DNA of 53,239 nucleotides, taken from NCBI GenBank assembly GCA_019912315.1, contig JAIOJA010000021.1, positions 1-53,239 on the forward strand, given 5' to 3'. The stretch comes from Planctomycetota bacterium. Its GTDB lineage: Bacteria; Planctomycetota; UBA8742; UBA2392. The notes beneath the pieces are model-generated. The model was not told the DNA's origin, did not search any database, and saw only the letters and a program-made list of their open reading frames with translations. Below are positions 39,452 to 49,518 of this stretch, piece after piece. Each line of letters begins with the position of its first letter. Positions within the stretch are counted from its first letter, which is position 1. The translations under genes and the position numbers were made by a program.

Positions 39452-40497
39452 GCCGCGCTCCCCGTTGCGCGAGACTGCGCGCGCTGGCGTCGTTTCTGCG
39501 CCCATTGCGCCGCGGTTCCCAGGATGCCGCCACGCGCGAACATCACGAGCAGCACCAGTGCCAGGCCGAGCCAGAACTGCCAGTACTGCGGGTTCAGGTC
39601 GGACAGGAAATGCTTGGCGACGATGAACACGATGGCGCCGATCAGCCCGCCATAGAGCCGCCCGGTGCCGCCCAGGATCAGGATCAGGAGCAGGTCGGCT
39701 GAGTTCTCGAAACCAAGCACCGACAGCGAGACGAACTGGTTGGTCTGCGCCAGCACGGCACCGGCCACGCCGGCGTAGGCCGCGCCCAGCGTGTAGACCG
39801 CGACCAGACGCCGGTTGACCGGCGCGCCCAGCGCCGGCATGCGCTGCGCGTTCATCTGAATGCCGCGCAGGCTCTGGCCGAACGGCGAATGCACGATGCG
39901 CCGCGCCACCCAGAACAGCACGAACAGCACCGCCACCGCGTAGATGTAGCCGACGCGGCCGTACAGGTCGAACTCGAACAGCCCGAGCACCGGCTTGATC
40001 TCGATGCCGGGTATGCCATCGACCCCGCCGGTGATGCCGCTGAACTTGTTGGCCAGCTCGTAGAGCATCAGCGCCACGCCCAGCGTCACCATGAGCCGCG
40101 CCAGATCGCTGCCGCGCAGCAGCAGGAAGCTGCTGAGAAACCCGAGGATCGCGGCGAACAGCGCCGCCAGCACCAGGCCGGTGAGCGGATCGCCCATGCC
40201 GCGCAGGCCGAGCAGACCGACGGTGTAGGCGCCGATGCCGAAAAACGCCGCGTGCCCGAGCGAAATGATGCCCGCGTAGCCAAAGATCAGGTCGAGTGAA
40301 AGCGCGAACAAGCTGGTGACCGCGATCTGGCTCAGCAGCAGGTAGTTGCCCGGAAACAGGAAATACGCAGCGACAGGCAGGCACCAGAAGAGATATTCCA
40401 GCGGCTTCCAGTCGGCCGAGCGGCGGTAGCGCCGCAGGCTGTCGTGAATGGCCGTGGCCGGATCGGGCGCAGCCGCGGACGAAACAACAGAGGTCAT
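39448..40497 (-). CDS. livM: Branched-chain amino acid/aromatic-acid ABC transporter permease
   Basis: A 349-residue permease with about ten membrane segments. Hallmarks: LFALSLDLIFGYAGIISLGHAAFFGIGAYTVG and LLGRAGLFGR-type periplasmic loops, ending PVNRRLVAVYTLGAAYAG and ILGTAAQWAQKRRQ. Downstream of livH by 9 bases and upstream of a livG start by overlap, forming livKHMG order. In aromatic-degradation clusters such systems import benzoate-type acids instead of leucine, which fits this locus. Confidence 0.9.
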   Translation of the reverse strand: MTSVVSSAAAPDPATAIHDSLRRYRRSADWKPLEYLFWCLPVAAYFLFPGNYLLLSQIAVTSLFALSLDLIFGYAGIISLGHAAFFGIGAYTVGLLGLRGMGDPLTGLVLAALFAAILGFLSSFLLLRGSDLARLMVTLGVALMLYELANKFSGITGGVDGIPGIEIKPVLGLFEFDLYGRVGYIYAVAVLFVLFWVARRIVHSPFGQSLRGIQMNAQRMPALGAPVNRRLVAVYTLGAAYAGVAGAVLAQTNQFVSLSVLGFENSADLLLILILGGTGRLYGGLIGAIVFIVAKHFLSDLNPQYWQFWLGLALVLLVMFARGGILGTAAQWAQKRRQRAQSRATGSAA

Positions 40498-40506
40498 GAC
40501 GGCGCC

Positions 40507-41361
40507 TTACTGGTGTGCACGGCCGAACAGGCCTTGCGGGCGAAAGATCAGGATCACGACCATGATCGCGTAGATGATGAAGGCGCCGATCTGCGGCACG
40601 TAGTATTTGCCCGCCATGTCGGCCACGCCCAGCAGCAGCGCGGCCCAGAGCGAGCCCAGGATGTTGCCGCCACCGCCGACGGTGACGACGATCAGGAAGT
40701 ACACGAGGTACTTGACCGGGAATTCCGGGTCGAGCCCGAGCATCTCCACGCCCAGCGCGCCGCCCAGCCCCGCCAGCGCCGAGCCCAGCGCGAAGGTGAG
40801 CATGAAGATGCGGTTCACGTCGATGCCCAGGCCCCGCGCGGTGCGCTGGTTGTCCACCGCGGCGCGCAGCCGTGCGCCGAACGAGGTGCGGATCACCGAC
40901 CACTGCAACCCCACCGCCACGATGATCCCCGCGATCACGAGGAACAGCCGGTACACGCCGATGTCCACGCCCGGCAGGTGGATCTGCCCCGAGAGGAAAC
41001 CCGGCAGATGCAGCGGCTGCTGGCGCGCGCCGAAGAAGTAGTGCGTCGCAGCCACCGCCATGAAGACGAGGCCGAGCGAGAACAGCACCTGGTCGAGGTC
41101 CGACGCCTCGTACAGGCGCCGGTAGAGCAGGCGCTCCAGGATCACCCCGACGATGCCGGGCACGATGATGGCGAACGGAATCGTCGCCAGGAAGGGCACG
41201 CCCCAGTCATTGAGCAGCACCACGCAGACGTAGCCACCCACCATCGCGAACACGCCATGCGCGAGGTTGACGAAGTTCATCAGCCCCAGCGTGACCGACA
41301 GGCCGACGCTGATGAGGAACAACAACATGCCAAAGGCGATACCGTCAAAAATGATCGTCAT
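40507..41361 (-). CDS. livH: Branched-chain amino acid/aromatic-acid ABC transporter permease
   Basis: A 284-residue permease of the LivH family (FGMLLFLISVGLSVTLGLMNFVNLAHG at the N-terminus, LGIDVNRIFMLTFALGSALAG further on). Starts ATG 41361. It is the inner-membrane partner of LivM. It is separated from livK by 67 bases that contain a strong hairpin. Confidence 0.92.
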   Translation of the reverse strand: MTIIFDGIAFGMLLFLISVGLSVTLGLMNFVNLAHGVFAMVGGYVCVVLLNDWGVPFLATIPFAIIVPGIVGVILERLLYRRLYEASDLDQVLFSLGLVFMAVAATHYFFGARQQPLHLPGFLSGQIHLPGVDIGVYRLFLVIAGIIVAVGLQWSVIRTSFGARLRAAVDNQRTARGLGIDVNRIFMLTFALGSALAGLGGALGVEMLGLDPEFPVKYLVYFLIVVTVGGGGNILGSLWAALLLGVADMAGKYYVPQIGAFIIYAIMVVILIFRPQGLFGRAHQ

Positions 41362-41385
41362 GGTGGCTCACGGGACAGGTTGCGC

Positions 41386-41409
41386 GCGGCGCGCCATCTG
41401 GCGCGCCGC
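41386..41409 (-). other. Intercistronic hairpin between livK and livH
   Basis: GCGGCGCGCC (41386-41395) pairs perfectly with GGCGCGCCGC (41400-41409) around a 4-nt loop. Stem-loops after a binding-protein gene commonly protect its mRNA or lower expression of the following permease genes; that role is inferred. Confidence 0.75.
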
Positions 41410-41427
41410 AGACAAGGGTGATGGCGC

Positions 41428-42606
41428 TTACTTCGCGGCCTTGCCGGGGTCCTTGACCGCCTTCAGCGTGGCGAACTCGACGTTCTGCAACTCGCCGTTG
41501 ACGTTCTCCAGCTTGCGGATGTACTCATTCTGGACGATGTCGCGCGTCTCCGGGTCGATCTGCACCGGGCCGCGCGGGCTCGTCCACTGCATGCCCTTGG
41601 CCGCCGCCACGAAGGCGTCGCCGCTGGCGTCGCCCTTGGTCTTTTCCAGCACCTGGTAGATCAGGTGCATGCCGTCGTAGCCGCCCACCGACATGAAGTT
41701 GGGCCTGTCCTTGGGGAAGGCCTTGAGGTAGGCCGCGACGTAGGCCTTGTTCTCGGGCGAGTCATGCGCCTGCGAATAGTGGAAGGCCGTGACCAGCCCG
41801 AGCGCCGAATTGCCCATCGCGGCCAGCTCGTTCTCGTCGGTCAGGTCGCCCGGGCCGATCGCCTGGATGCCGGCCTTGTCCAGCCCCAGCTCGCGAAAGC
41901 CCTTCATGAGCGCAACCATCGAGCTGCCCGGCGGCACGAAGGTGAACATCGCGTCCGGCTTGGCGTCCTTGACGCGCTCCAGGTAGGCGGCGTAGTCGGC
42001 CGTGTTCACGGGGGTACGCACCTCGCCGACGATCTTGCCGCCCAGCTCGGTGAAGGTCTTCTTGAACTGCACCTCGGCGTCGTGGCCGGGGCCGTAATCG
42101 GCCACCAGCGTGTACGCGGACTTGATGCCGTTTTCGGCCGCCCACTTCGCCATGGCCCAGGAGCCCTGCGGCAGCGTCATCGACACGCGCACGATGTAGG
42201 GCGATTTTTCGGTCACCGACGAGGTCGCGGCGTTCATCACCACCATGGGCACCTTGGCCTGACTGGCCAGCGGCGCGGCCGAGAAGGCGTTGGGCGTGAG
42301 GTCGAACCCGGCGAGGATGTCCACCTTGTCGTTCACCAGCAGCTCCTGCGCCATGCGCTTGGCCACCTGCGGCGCCATGCCGGTGTCGTCCTTGACGATG
42401 AGCTTGACCTTGCGCCCGGCCACGGTGTCGCCGTGCTGCGCCATATAGACGTCGATGCCATGCTTGATCTGCTTGCCGTAGTCGGCGAACGGACCGGACA
42501 CCGACAGCACAAGGCCGATGGTCAGGTCCTTGGCCTGCACCAGCCCGGCGCTGGCGAGCGCGCTGGCCACCAGCGTGGCTCGAATCACGGTTTTGACGAA
42601 TCGCAT
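41428..42606 (-). CDS. livK: Periplasmic substrate-binding protein of the Liv-type transporter
   Basis: A 392-residue periplasmic binding protein with a signal peptide (RFVKTVIRATLVASALASAGLVQA) and the type I fold pattern: LTIGLVLSVSGPFADYGKQI, VDILAGFDLTPNAFSAAPL, PMVVMNAATSSVTEKSPYIVR. It lies directly downstream of mobA, in an order seen in other aromatic-acid import clusters, so 3-hydroxybenzoate or protocatechuate are plausible ligands. Confidence 0.9.
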   Translation of the reverse strand: MRFVKTVIRATLVASALASAGLVQAKDLTIGLVLSVSGPFADYGKQIKHGIDVYMAQHGDTVAGRKVKLIVKDDTGMAPQVAKRMAQELLVNDKVDILAGFDLTPNAFSAAPLASQAKVPMVVMNAATSSVTEKSPYIVRVSMTLPQGSWAMAKWAAENGIKSAYTLVADYGPGHDAEVQFKKTFTELGGKIVGEVRTPVNTADYAAYLERVKDAKPDAMFTFVPPGSSMVALMKGFRELGLDKAGIQAIGPGDLTDENELAAMGNSALGLVTAFHYSQAHDSPENKAYVAAYLKAFPKDRPNFMSVGGYDGMHLIYQVLEKTKGDASGDAFVAAAKGMQWTSPRGPVQIDPETRDIVQNEYIRKLENVNGELQNVEFATLKAVKDPGKAAK

Positions 42607-42651
42607 GGAAGTCTCCTGTGGTTGAAGTGGTGAACGAAATCGACGGCGGCT

Positions 42652-44544
42652 TCAGGCGCGCGAGCGCATGAAACCGCGCAAGAACGCGGCGAACTCGGCC
42701 GTGGCCGAGAGCGGCAGAACGTGCGCCACGTACTGGTCGGGGCGCACCAGCACGAGCGCGCCCTCGCGGCTGATCGCGCGCTGCGCGAAGATGTCCTCAT
42801 CGGCCAGCGCAGCGAACACGTTTTCGTGATCGACGAGCTGCCATGGACCGACACGCGGCTTGAAGGCATCGGGGACATGCGCGATATCCACCTCGGTGTG
42901 CGGTTGCTGGTAGATGACCTTCACGTCGAACCAGGCGTTCGCGTCCAGCCCCGCGGGCGTGCAGGCGCGCAGCGGCGAATCGGCGGCCTCGGCCAGCCAC
43001 GTGGCCAGCGCGGTGGTGGGCGAGGCTTCGCCCGCGCGCGCCGCATCGGCAAACACATAGAGCCGCCAGCGCCCGTCGGCCCGCGCCTGATGGCCCAGGT
43101 GCAGCGGCCTGGCATCGGCCACGCGCGTCACGCGCGCGGAATGAAAGCGCTTGCCGATGGGAAATCCCGCCGCCAGGTGCTGGTGCTCGCCACCGCCCGT
43201 GATGAGCGAGGGCGCGTACTGCGTCATGAAGCCCTGGGCGAATTCGGTGATTTGCGCATACGCGGCTTCGACCTCGTGCGGGCTGCCGAACTGCTCGGGC
43301 GGCGTGGCCATCGTCGTGGCCCAGCGCTTGTCGAAGTCGATGATGTTCTGGCCGATCACCTGGCGCTCGGCCGAGTAGCTGGCCAGCAGGCTCTCGGGGC
43401 TGCGGCCTTCGAGCACGTGCGCAAGCTTCCAGCCGAGGTTGAAGCCGTCCTGCATGGACACGTTCATGCCCTGCCCCGCCTTGGCGCTGTGCGTGTGGCT
43501 GGCATCGCCCGCGATGAACACGCGCGGCATGCGCCGGCCCGCCTGATCGGGCGGCACGTCGTCAAAACGATCACAGACGCGGTGGCCCACCTCATAGACG
43601 CTGTACCAGGCCACGTGGCGCACATCCAGCACATAGGGCCGAAGGATGGCCTGCGCCCGCGCGATGGTCTGCTCCACCGTGGTCTGGCGGATGGTGCTGC
43701 GCGCCTCGGGATCGACCTCGCCCAGATCGACGTAGAGGCGGAACATGAAGCCGCCCTCGCGCGGGATGAGCAGGATGCTGCCCTGGTCCTCGGACTTGAT
43801 CACGCACTTGGTGCGGGTGTCGGGGAAGTCCGTCACCGCCAGCAGATCCATCACGCCCCAGGCGTGGTTGGACGCGCCGCCCGTGAAACGGCAGCCGATG
43901 GCGCCGCGCACGCGGCTGTGCGCGCCGTCGGTGCCCACCACGTACCGGGCCTGCACCACGCGGGTCTGGCCCGTCAGATCCCCGGCGGTGTGGCGCAGCG
44001 TCACCGCCACCGGGTATTCGCCCGTCGCCGCCACGTCCAGGCCCACGAATTCCAGCCCGTAGTCGGGCCGCATGCGCGTGGGCGCGCGCTGCATCGCCTG
44101 CTCGAAGTAATCGAGCACGCGCGCCTGGTTCACCAGGATGTGCGGGTACTCGCTGGTGTCGTGCGCGTCCTCGGGCTCGCGCGAGGTGCGCACGATGCGG
44201 GCCGGGTTGGCCGGGTCGGGCTTCCAGAACACCGTCTGCGTGACCTCGCAGCCCTCGGCGACGATCTCATCGGCGAAGCCGAAGGCCTCGAAGGTCTCGA
44301 CACTGCGCTTCTGGATGCCGTCGGCCTGCCCGATTTCCAGACGGCCCGCGCGCCGCTCGACGATGCGCGTGGTGATACCGGGAAACTGCGCGAGCTGCGC
44401 CGCCAGGATCATCCCGGCCGGACCCGCGCCGACGATCAGCACATCGACCTTCCCGGGGATCTGCGCCGGACGATCAATGCCGACACCCGCCGCGGGCTGG
44501 ATGCGCGGATCGCCGGAGACATAGCCGTGGTGGTGAAACTGCAT
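42652..44544 (-). CDS. mobA: 3-hydroxybenzoate 4-monooxygenase
   Basis: A 630-residue FAD-dependent hydroxylase of the phenol-2-monooxygenase type, close in size to MobA of Comamonas testosteroni (639). It would convert 3-hydroxybenzoate to protocatechuate with NADPH and O2. Seen: FAD dinucleotide fold KVDVLIVGAGPAGMILAAQL, the DG motif region VVGTDGAHSRVRGAIG, the GDASHTHSAKAGQGMNVSM motif that binds the riboflavin moiety, and the C-terminal thioredoxin-like domain. I chose ATG 44544, which gives the QFHHHGYVSGDPRIQPA start of the family; the longer frame is unsupported. It is 14 bases from pmdC and in the same operon-like block as the protocatechuate genes, which would receive its product. 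Confidence 0.86.
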   Translation of the reverse strand: MQFHHHGYVSGDPRIQPAAGVGIDRPAQIPGKVDVLIVGAGPAGMILAAQLAQFPGITTRIVERRAGRLEIGQADGIQKRSVETFEAFGFADEIVAEGCEVTQTVFWKPDPANPARIVRTSREPEDAHDTSEYPHILVNQARVLDYFEQAMQRAPTRMRPDYGLEFVGLDVAATGEYPVAVTLRHTAGDLTGQTRVVQARYVVGTDGAHSRVRGAIGCRFTGGASNHAWGVMDLLAVTDFPDTRTKCVIKSEDQGSILLIPREGGFMFRLYVDLGEVDPEARSTIRQTTVEQTIARAQAILRPYVLDVRHVAWYSVYEVGHRVCDRFDDVPPDQAGRRMPRVFIAGDASHTHSAKAGQGMNVSMQDGFNLGWKLAHVLEGRSPESLLASYSAERQVIGQNIIDFDKRWATTMATPPEQFGSPHEVEAAYAQITEFAQGFMTQYAPSLITGGGEHQHLAAGFPIGKRFHSARVTRVADARPLHLGHQARADGRWRLYVFADAARAGEASPTTALATWLAEAADSPLRACTPAGLDANAWFDVKVIYQQPHTEVDIAHVPDAFKPRVGPWQLVDHENVFAALADEDIFAQRAISREGALVLVRPDQYVAHVLPLSATAEFAAFLRGFMRSRA

Positions 44545-44557
44545 GGATGCCAAAGTC

Positions 44558-45517
44558 CTATGGAGCCGTGAGTTGCCGCTGCAGGTCGTGCAGCACCTGG
44601 TAGCAGCCGAAGACCTGCCGGACGCTGGCGTTGGGTTCACGCCCTTCGCGGATCGCGGCGAAGAATTCGCGGTCCTGCAGTTCGATGCCGTTCATCGACA
44701 CGTCCACTTTGGAGACGTCGATCTTCTCGTCCCTGCCGGTGTAGAGGTCGTCGTAGCGCGCCAGGTACGTGCCGGTGTCGCCGATATAGCGGAAGAACGT
44801 GCCCAGCGGCCCGTCGTTGTTGAACGAGAGGCTGAGCGTGCAGATCGCGCCGTTGGCCGCCTTGAGCTGGATGCTCATGTCCATCGCGATGCCGAGCCGC
44901 GGGTGGATCGGCCCCTGCAGCGCGTTGGCCTGGACGATGGGGCTGCCCGCCTGGTACGCGAACAGATCGACCGTGTGCGCGGCGTGGTGCCACAGCAGGT
45001 GGTCGGTCCACGAGCGCGGCTGGCCCAGCGCGTTGGTGTTGGCGCGGCGAAAGAAGTAGGTCTGCACGTCCATCTGCTGGATGTGGAACTCGCCCGCGGC
45101 AATCTTCTTGTGCACCCACTGGTGGCTGGGGTTGAAGCGACGCGTGTGCCCGACCATGGCGATGCGCCCGGCCCGTTGTTGCGCGTCCAGCACGCGCTGA
45201 CCGTCGGCCAGCTTGTCGCACAACGGAATTTCCACCTGCACGTGCTTGCCCGCCTGCAGACATTCGATGGCCTGCGCCGCATGCATCTGCGTGGGCGTGC
45301 ACAAAATGACCGCATCGACCTCGGGTCGCGCCAGGCTCTCGGCCAGATCGGTGGCCACGTGGGCGATGCCGTATTGGTCAGCGATTTCCTGCGTGGGTTC
45401 ACGCCTGCGGCCGACGAGCGAGACGACTTCGACACCGTCTATCTTCTGAATGCCGTCCAGATGCTTGATGCCGAAGGCCCCGGCGCCTGCCAGCGCCACC
45501 CTGATGGTTTGGGTCAT
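44558..45517 (-). CDS. pmdC: 2-hydroxy-4-carboxymuconate semialdehyde hemiacetal dehydrogenase
   Basis: A 319-residue NADP-dependent Gfo/Idh/MocA-type dehydrogenase with an N-terminal Rossmann fold (VALAGAGAFGIKHLDGIQKI) and PSHQWVHKKIAAGE and HHAAHTVDLF near the active site. Third enzyme of the protocatechuate 4,5-cleavage pathway (LigC/PmdC), converting the cleaved ring's hemiacetal to 2-pyrone-4,6-dicarboxylate. ATG 45517 is supported by position after pmdB. The pathway genes around it are in the order E, F, extra dehydrogenase, D, A, B, C. Confidence 0.94.
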   Translation of the reverse strand: MTQTIRVALAGAGAFGIKHLDGIQKIDGVEVVSLVGRRREPTQEIADQYGIAHVATDLAESLARPEVDAVILCTPTQMHAAQAIECLQAGKHVQVEIPLCDKLADGQRVLDAQQRAGRIAMVGHTRRFNPSHQWVHKKIAAGEFHIQQMDVQTYFFRRANTNALGQPRSWTDHLLWHHAAHTVDLFAYQAGSPIVQANALQGPIHPRLGIAMDMSIQLKAANGAICTLSLSFNNDGPLGTFFRYIGDTGTYLARYDDLYTGRDEKIDVSKVDVSMNGIELQDREFFAAIREGREPNASVRQVFGCYQVLHDLQRQLTAP

Positions 45518-45533
45518 GGGAATTTTCCTTTTT

Positions 45534-46891
<1,358 letters not shown>

Positions 46892-46903
46892 GGTGCGCTC
46901 CTT

Positions 46904-47821
46904 TCAGTGTTCCTCGGGCCAATAGAGGCGCATCGGGTTGTCCACCAGCAACTGCCACTGCAGCGCAGGCGTGGGCGCGATGTGCGGGATGAAATCCACC
47001 AGCAGGCCGTCGTCGGGCATGTGGTTCTTCAGGTTCGGGTGCGGCCAGTCGGTGCCCCAGAGCACGCGGTCCGGGAAAAGCTCGACCACGCGGCGCGCGA
47101 ACGGCACCACGTCGCGGTAGGCGCTGTGCTCACCGTTCAGGGCGGGCGGACCGCTGACGGAGAGGCGCTCGGGGCAGCTCACCTTGCTCCACACGTTGGC
47201 GTGCTCGCGCATGAAGCGCAGGAACAGGCCGAACTCGTCGCTGTCCACGCCCTGCTTCACGTCCGGGCGGCCCATGTGATCGACGACGACCGTGGTCGGC
47301 AGGCGGGTGAAGAAATCCCACAGTTCGGGCAGGTCAACCGCCTCGAAATAGATCACCACATGCCAGCCCAGCGGCTTGATGCGCTCGGCGACCGCCATCA
47401 GCTCATCGCGCGGCGTGAAGTCCACAAGGCGCTTGACGAAGTTAAAGCGCACGCCGCGCACGCCGGCGGCATGCAGGCGCTGCAGCTCCTCGTCGCTCAC
47501 GTCGCGCCGCACGGTGGCGACGCCGCGCGCTCTGCCGTTCGCCGCCTGCAGCGCATCGACCAGCGCGCGGTTGTCCGCGCCGTGGCAGGTGGCCTGCACG
47601 ATCACGTTGCGCGCAAAACCCAGGTGGTCGCGCAGCGCGAAGAGCTGCGCCTTGCTCGCGTCGCAGGGCGTGTACTTGCGCTCGGGCGCATAGGGGAACT
47701 GGTCGCCCGGGCCGAACACATGGCAGTGCGCGTCCACGCTGCCCGCAGGCAGTTGGAATTGCGGTTGGGATGGCCCCTGGTACCAGTCGAGCCAACCCGG
47801 GGTTTTTTCAAAAGTGCTCAT
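46904..47821 (-). CDS. pmdD: 2-pyrone-4,6-dicarboxylate hydrolase
   Basis: A 305-residue amidohydrolase-superfamily enzyme (LigI/PmdD). It opens the lactone 2-pyrone-4,6-dicarboxylate to 4-oxalomesaconate. Signature VDAHCHVFGPGDQFPYAPERKY at the N-terminus and VVVDHMGRPDVKQG and WGTDWPHPN with the catalytic Asp. ATG 47821 gives the family start and overlaps the stop of the dehydrogenase gene by 4 bases, while a longer frame has no support. Confidence 0.94.
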   Translation of the reverse strand: MSTFEKTPGWLDWYQGPSQPQFQLPAGSVDAHCHVFGPGDQFPYAPERKYTPCDASKAQLFALRDHLGFARNVIVQATCHGADNRALVDALQAANGRARGVATVRRDVSDEELQRLHAAGVRGVRFNFVKRLVDFTPRDELMAVAERIKPLGWHVVIYFEAVDLPELWDFFTRLPTTVVVDHMGRPDVKQGVDSDEFGLFLRFMREHANVWSKVSCPERLSVSGPPALNGEHSAYRDVVPFARRVVELFPDRVLWGTDWPHPNLKNHMPDDGLLVDFIPHIAPTPALQWQLLVDNPMRLYWPEEH

Positions 47822-48750
47822 GTCCCTGATTCCTTGAGGTGCGTGAGCAGCCGGTCGGCCTCGATGCGCCAGTCGCCGCTGCGCGCAAAACCGGGGGTGC
47901 CACGTTCGCCGAACACACCGTCCTGCGCGAGGTCGGCGATCCACGCCTGGCGCTCGGCCGCGCCCTGCGCGATGGCCGGTGGCAGACCCGCGTCGCGCAC
48001 GGTGCGCGCGGATTCAAACATCTCCTCGCTGCGCCGCCGGCCATGCTCGATCACACGCTGAAAGAAATACGCGCCCTGCTTTTCCCAGTCGATGCCGGGA
48101 AAGGTCTCGGCGAGCGAGGCGAGCACCGCGTCCTCGACGCCGTAGTGGCGCGCGGCGGTGAAGCTCTCGATGGCCATGGCTTCCAGCCCCTTGATCATCA
48201 CGCTGCGGCACATCTTGGTGGCCGAGGCGACGCCGATGCGCTCGCTTGCCACCTTCGCGGCAAAGCCCAGTTGCTGGATGTCCTCGGCCAGTGCCGCCGC
48301 ATGCCTGCCGCCCAGCAGCAGCGGCACCCGGATGCGGTAGGGCGGCACGCTGGTCATCACCGCACCCTCGACGTAGCGCGCACCGGCGCCGTCGATCAGG
48401 GCGGCGGCCTGCTGCTTGGTGGCGGGCGAGGCGGAATTGAAGTCGAGATAGAAGGCGCCCGCGCGCACCGCCGCAGCACAGGCCTGGGCCGCGGCCAAGG
48501 TCTGGCTCGCGGTGACGGCGCAAATAATGAAATCAGCACCCGCGGCCAACTGCGCGGGGCTGCCCGCCAGCGCCACGCCATGCTGCGCGGCGTGTGCGCG
48601 CAGCGGCGGCGCCTCGGTACTGGCGAGCTTGAGGTCGTAAGCGGCAACAGCCACGCCCTGCGCGCGCAGATCCTCGGCCAGGATGCGGCCCACCTCGCCA
48701 TAACCAACGAGGCCGATCTTCCAGTCGCGGGACGATGCGGGCATGGTCAT
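47818..48750 (-). CDS. NAD(P)-binding DUF1932 dehydrogenase inserted in the pmd cluster
   Basis: A 310-residue protein with an N-terminal Rossmann fold (KIGLVGYGEVGRILAEDLRA) of the 6-phosphogluconate/hydroxyisobutyrate dehydrogenase type and a C-terminal DUF1932 helical domain (ATKMCRSVMIKGLEAMAIES). It lies between pmdF and pmdD, a place where the classic pmdEFDABC operon of Comamonas has no gene. The overlap with pmdD shows it belongs to the operon. Its substrate may be a keto or aldehyde side product of the pathway. That is inference. Confidence 0.84.
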   Translation of the reverse strand: MTMPASSRDWKIGLVGYGEVGRILAEDLRAQGVAVAAYDLKLASTEAPPLRAHAAQHGVALAGSPAQLAAGADFIICAVTASQTLAAAQACAAAVRAGAFYLDFNSASPATKQQAAALIDGAGARYVEGAVMTSVPPYRIRVPLLLGGRHAAALAEDIQQLGFAAKVASERIGVASATKMCRSVMIKGLEAMAIESFTAARHYGVEDAVLASLAETFPGIDWEKQGAYFFQRVIEHGRRRSEEMFESARTVRDAGLPPAIAQGAAERQAWIADLAQDGVFGERGTPGFARSGDWRIEADRLLTHLKESGT

Positions 48751-48755
48751 GGCGC

Positions 48756-49439
48756 TCAGTCGATGTAGCGCAGCCCGGCCTTGGCCAGGCCTTCGCGCAT
48801 CTTGTAGTAGTCGAGCCCGAGCACGCCGCTGGCGAAGATTTCACGCTTGCCGGTTTCGTTGTCCTCGCGCTTCTTCGCCGCCGCCAGGGTGGCCTCGGCC
48901 TTCTCGCGCGGCACGCAGACGATGCCGTCGTCGTCGGCCACGATCACGTCGCCCGGGCGCACCCACATGCCGGCGCAGACCACCGGGATGTTCACCGAAC
49001 CCAGCGTCGCCTTGATCGTGCCCTTGGATGAGATCGCCTTGCTCCAGACCGGGAAGTTCATCTCGTGCAGCGTGCGCACATCGCGCACCCCCGCATCGAT
49101 GATGAGGGCGCGCGCACCCTGCGCCTTGAAGCTGGTGGCCAGCAGATCGCCGAAATAGCCGTCGGTACAGTCGCTCGTCACGCCCGCGACGACCACGTCG
49201 CCCGGGCGGATCTGCTCGGCCGCGACGTGCAGCATCCAGTTGTCGCCCGGCTGCAGCAGCACGGTGACCGCCGTACCCGAGACGCGCGCGCCGGGATAGA
49301 TGGGCCGCATATAAGGTTTGAGCAGGCCCACCTTGCCCATGGCCTCATGCACCGTCGCGGCGCCGTAGTGCGCCAGCGCATCGGCCACGGCCGCATCCGC
49401 GCGGGTGATGTTGCGATAGACAACGCCTAGTTCATACAT
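48756..49439 (-). CDS. pmdF: 4-carboxy-4-hydroxy-2-oxoadipate aldolase
   Basis: A 227-residue class II aldolase of the RraA-like family. It splits 4-carboxy-4-hydroxy-2-oxoadipate into pyruvate and oxaloacetate, and some members decarboxylate oxaloacetate. [20 protein letters not shown] and [17 protein letters not shown] are the family signatures, with the metal and Arg residues in RDV. It starts ATG 49439 and lies 79 bases after pmdE. Next to pmdE as in Comamonas. Confidence 0.93.
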   Translation of the reverse strand: MYELGVVYRNITRADAAVADALAHYGAATVHEAMGKVGLLKPYMRPIYPGARVSGTAVTVLLQPGDNWMLHVAAEQIRPGDVVVAGVTSDCTDGYFGDLLATSFKAQGARALIIDAGVRDVRTLHEMNFPVWSKAISSKGTIKATLGSVNIPVVCAGMWVRPGDVIVADDDGIVCVPREKAEATLAAAKKREDNETGKREIFASGVLGLDYYKMREGLAKAGLRYID

Positions 49440-49462
49440 GGCTCAACTCCGAAAAATCCCTC

Positions 49463-49503
49463 AAAAGATAGCTATTGACGCTTGATGGACGGGCGTTTCA
49501 GGC
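49463..49503. repeat. Comamonadaceae-type intergenic repeat between pmdE and pmdF
   Basis: AAAAGATAGCTATTGACGCT is followed by TGATGGACGGGCGTTTCAGG, resembling the sequence at 45535-45565 and similar elements of Comamonadaceae genomes. The gap between pmdE and pmdF (49440-49518) otherwise holds nothing recognisable. Confidence 0.55.
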
Positions 49504-49518
49504 CGATTTCATTCAAAC

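Noticed and set aside
38735..40903. A single 722-residue open frame covering the chimeric ATPase and much of livM
   Set aside because: The upstream 480 residues are arginine/alanine/glycine-rich and lie antisense-in-frame to livM on the same strand; this is a shadow frame. The real start of the ATPase is ATG 39451.
42721..44571. A 616-residue plus-strand frame opposite mobA
   Set aside because: Antisense shadow of mobA: rich in His, Arg, Ala, with no recognisable motif.
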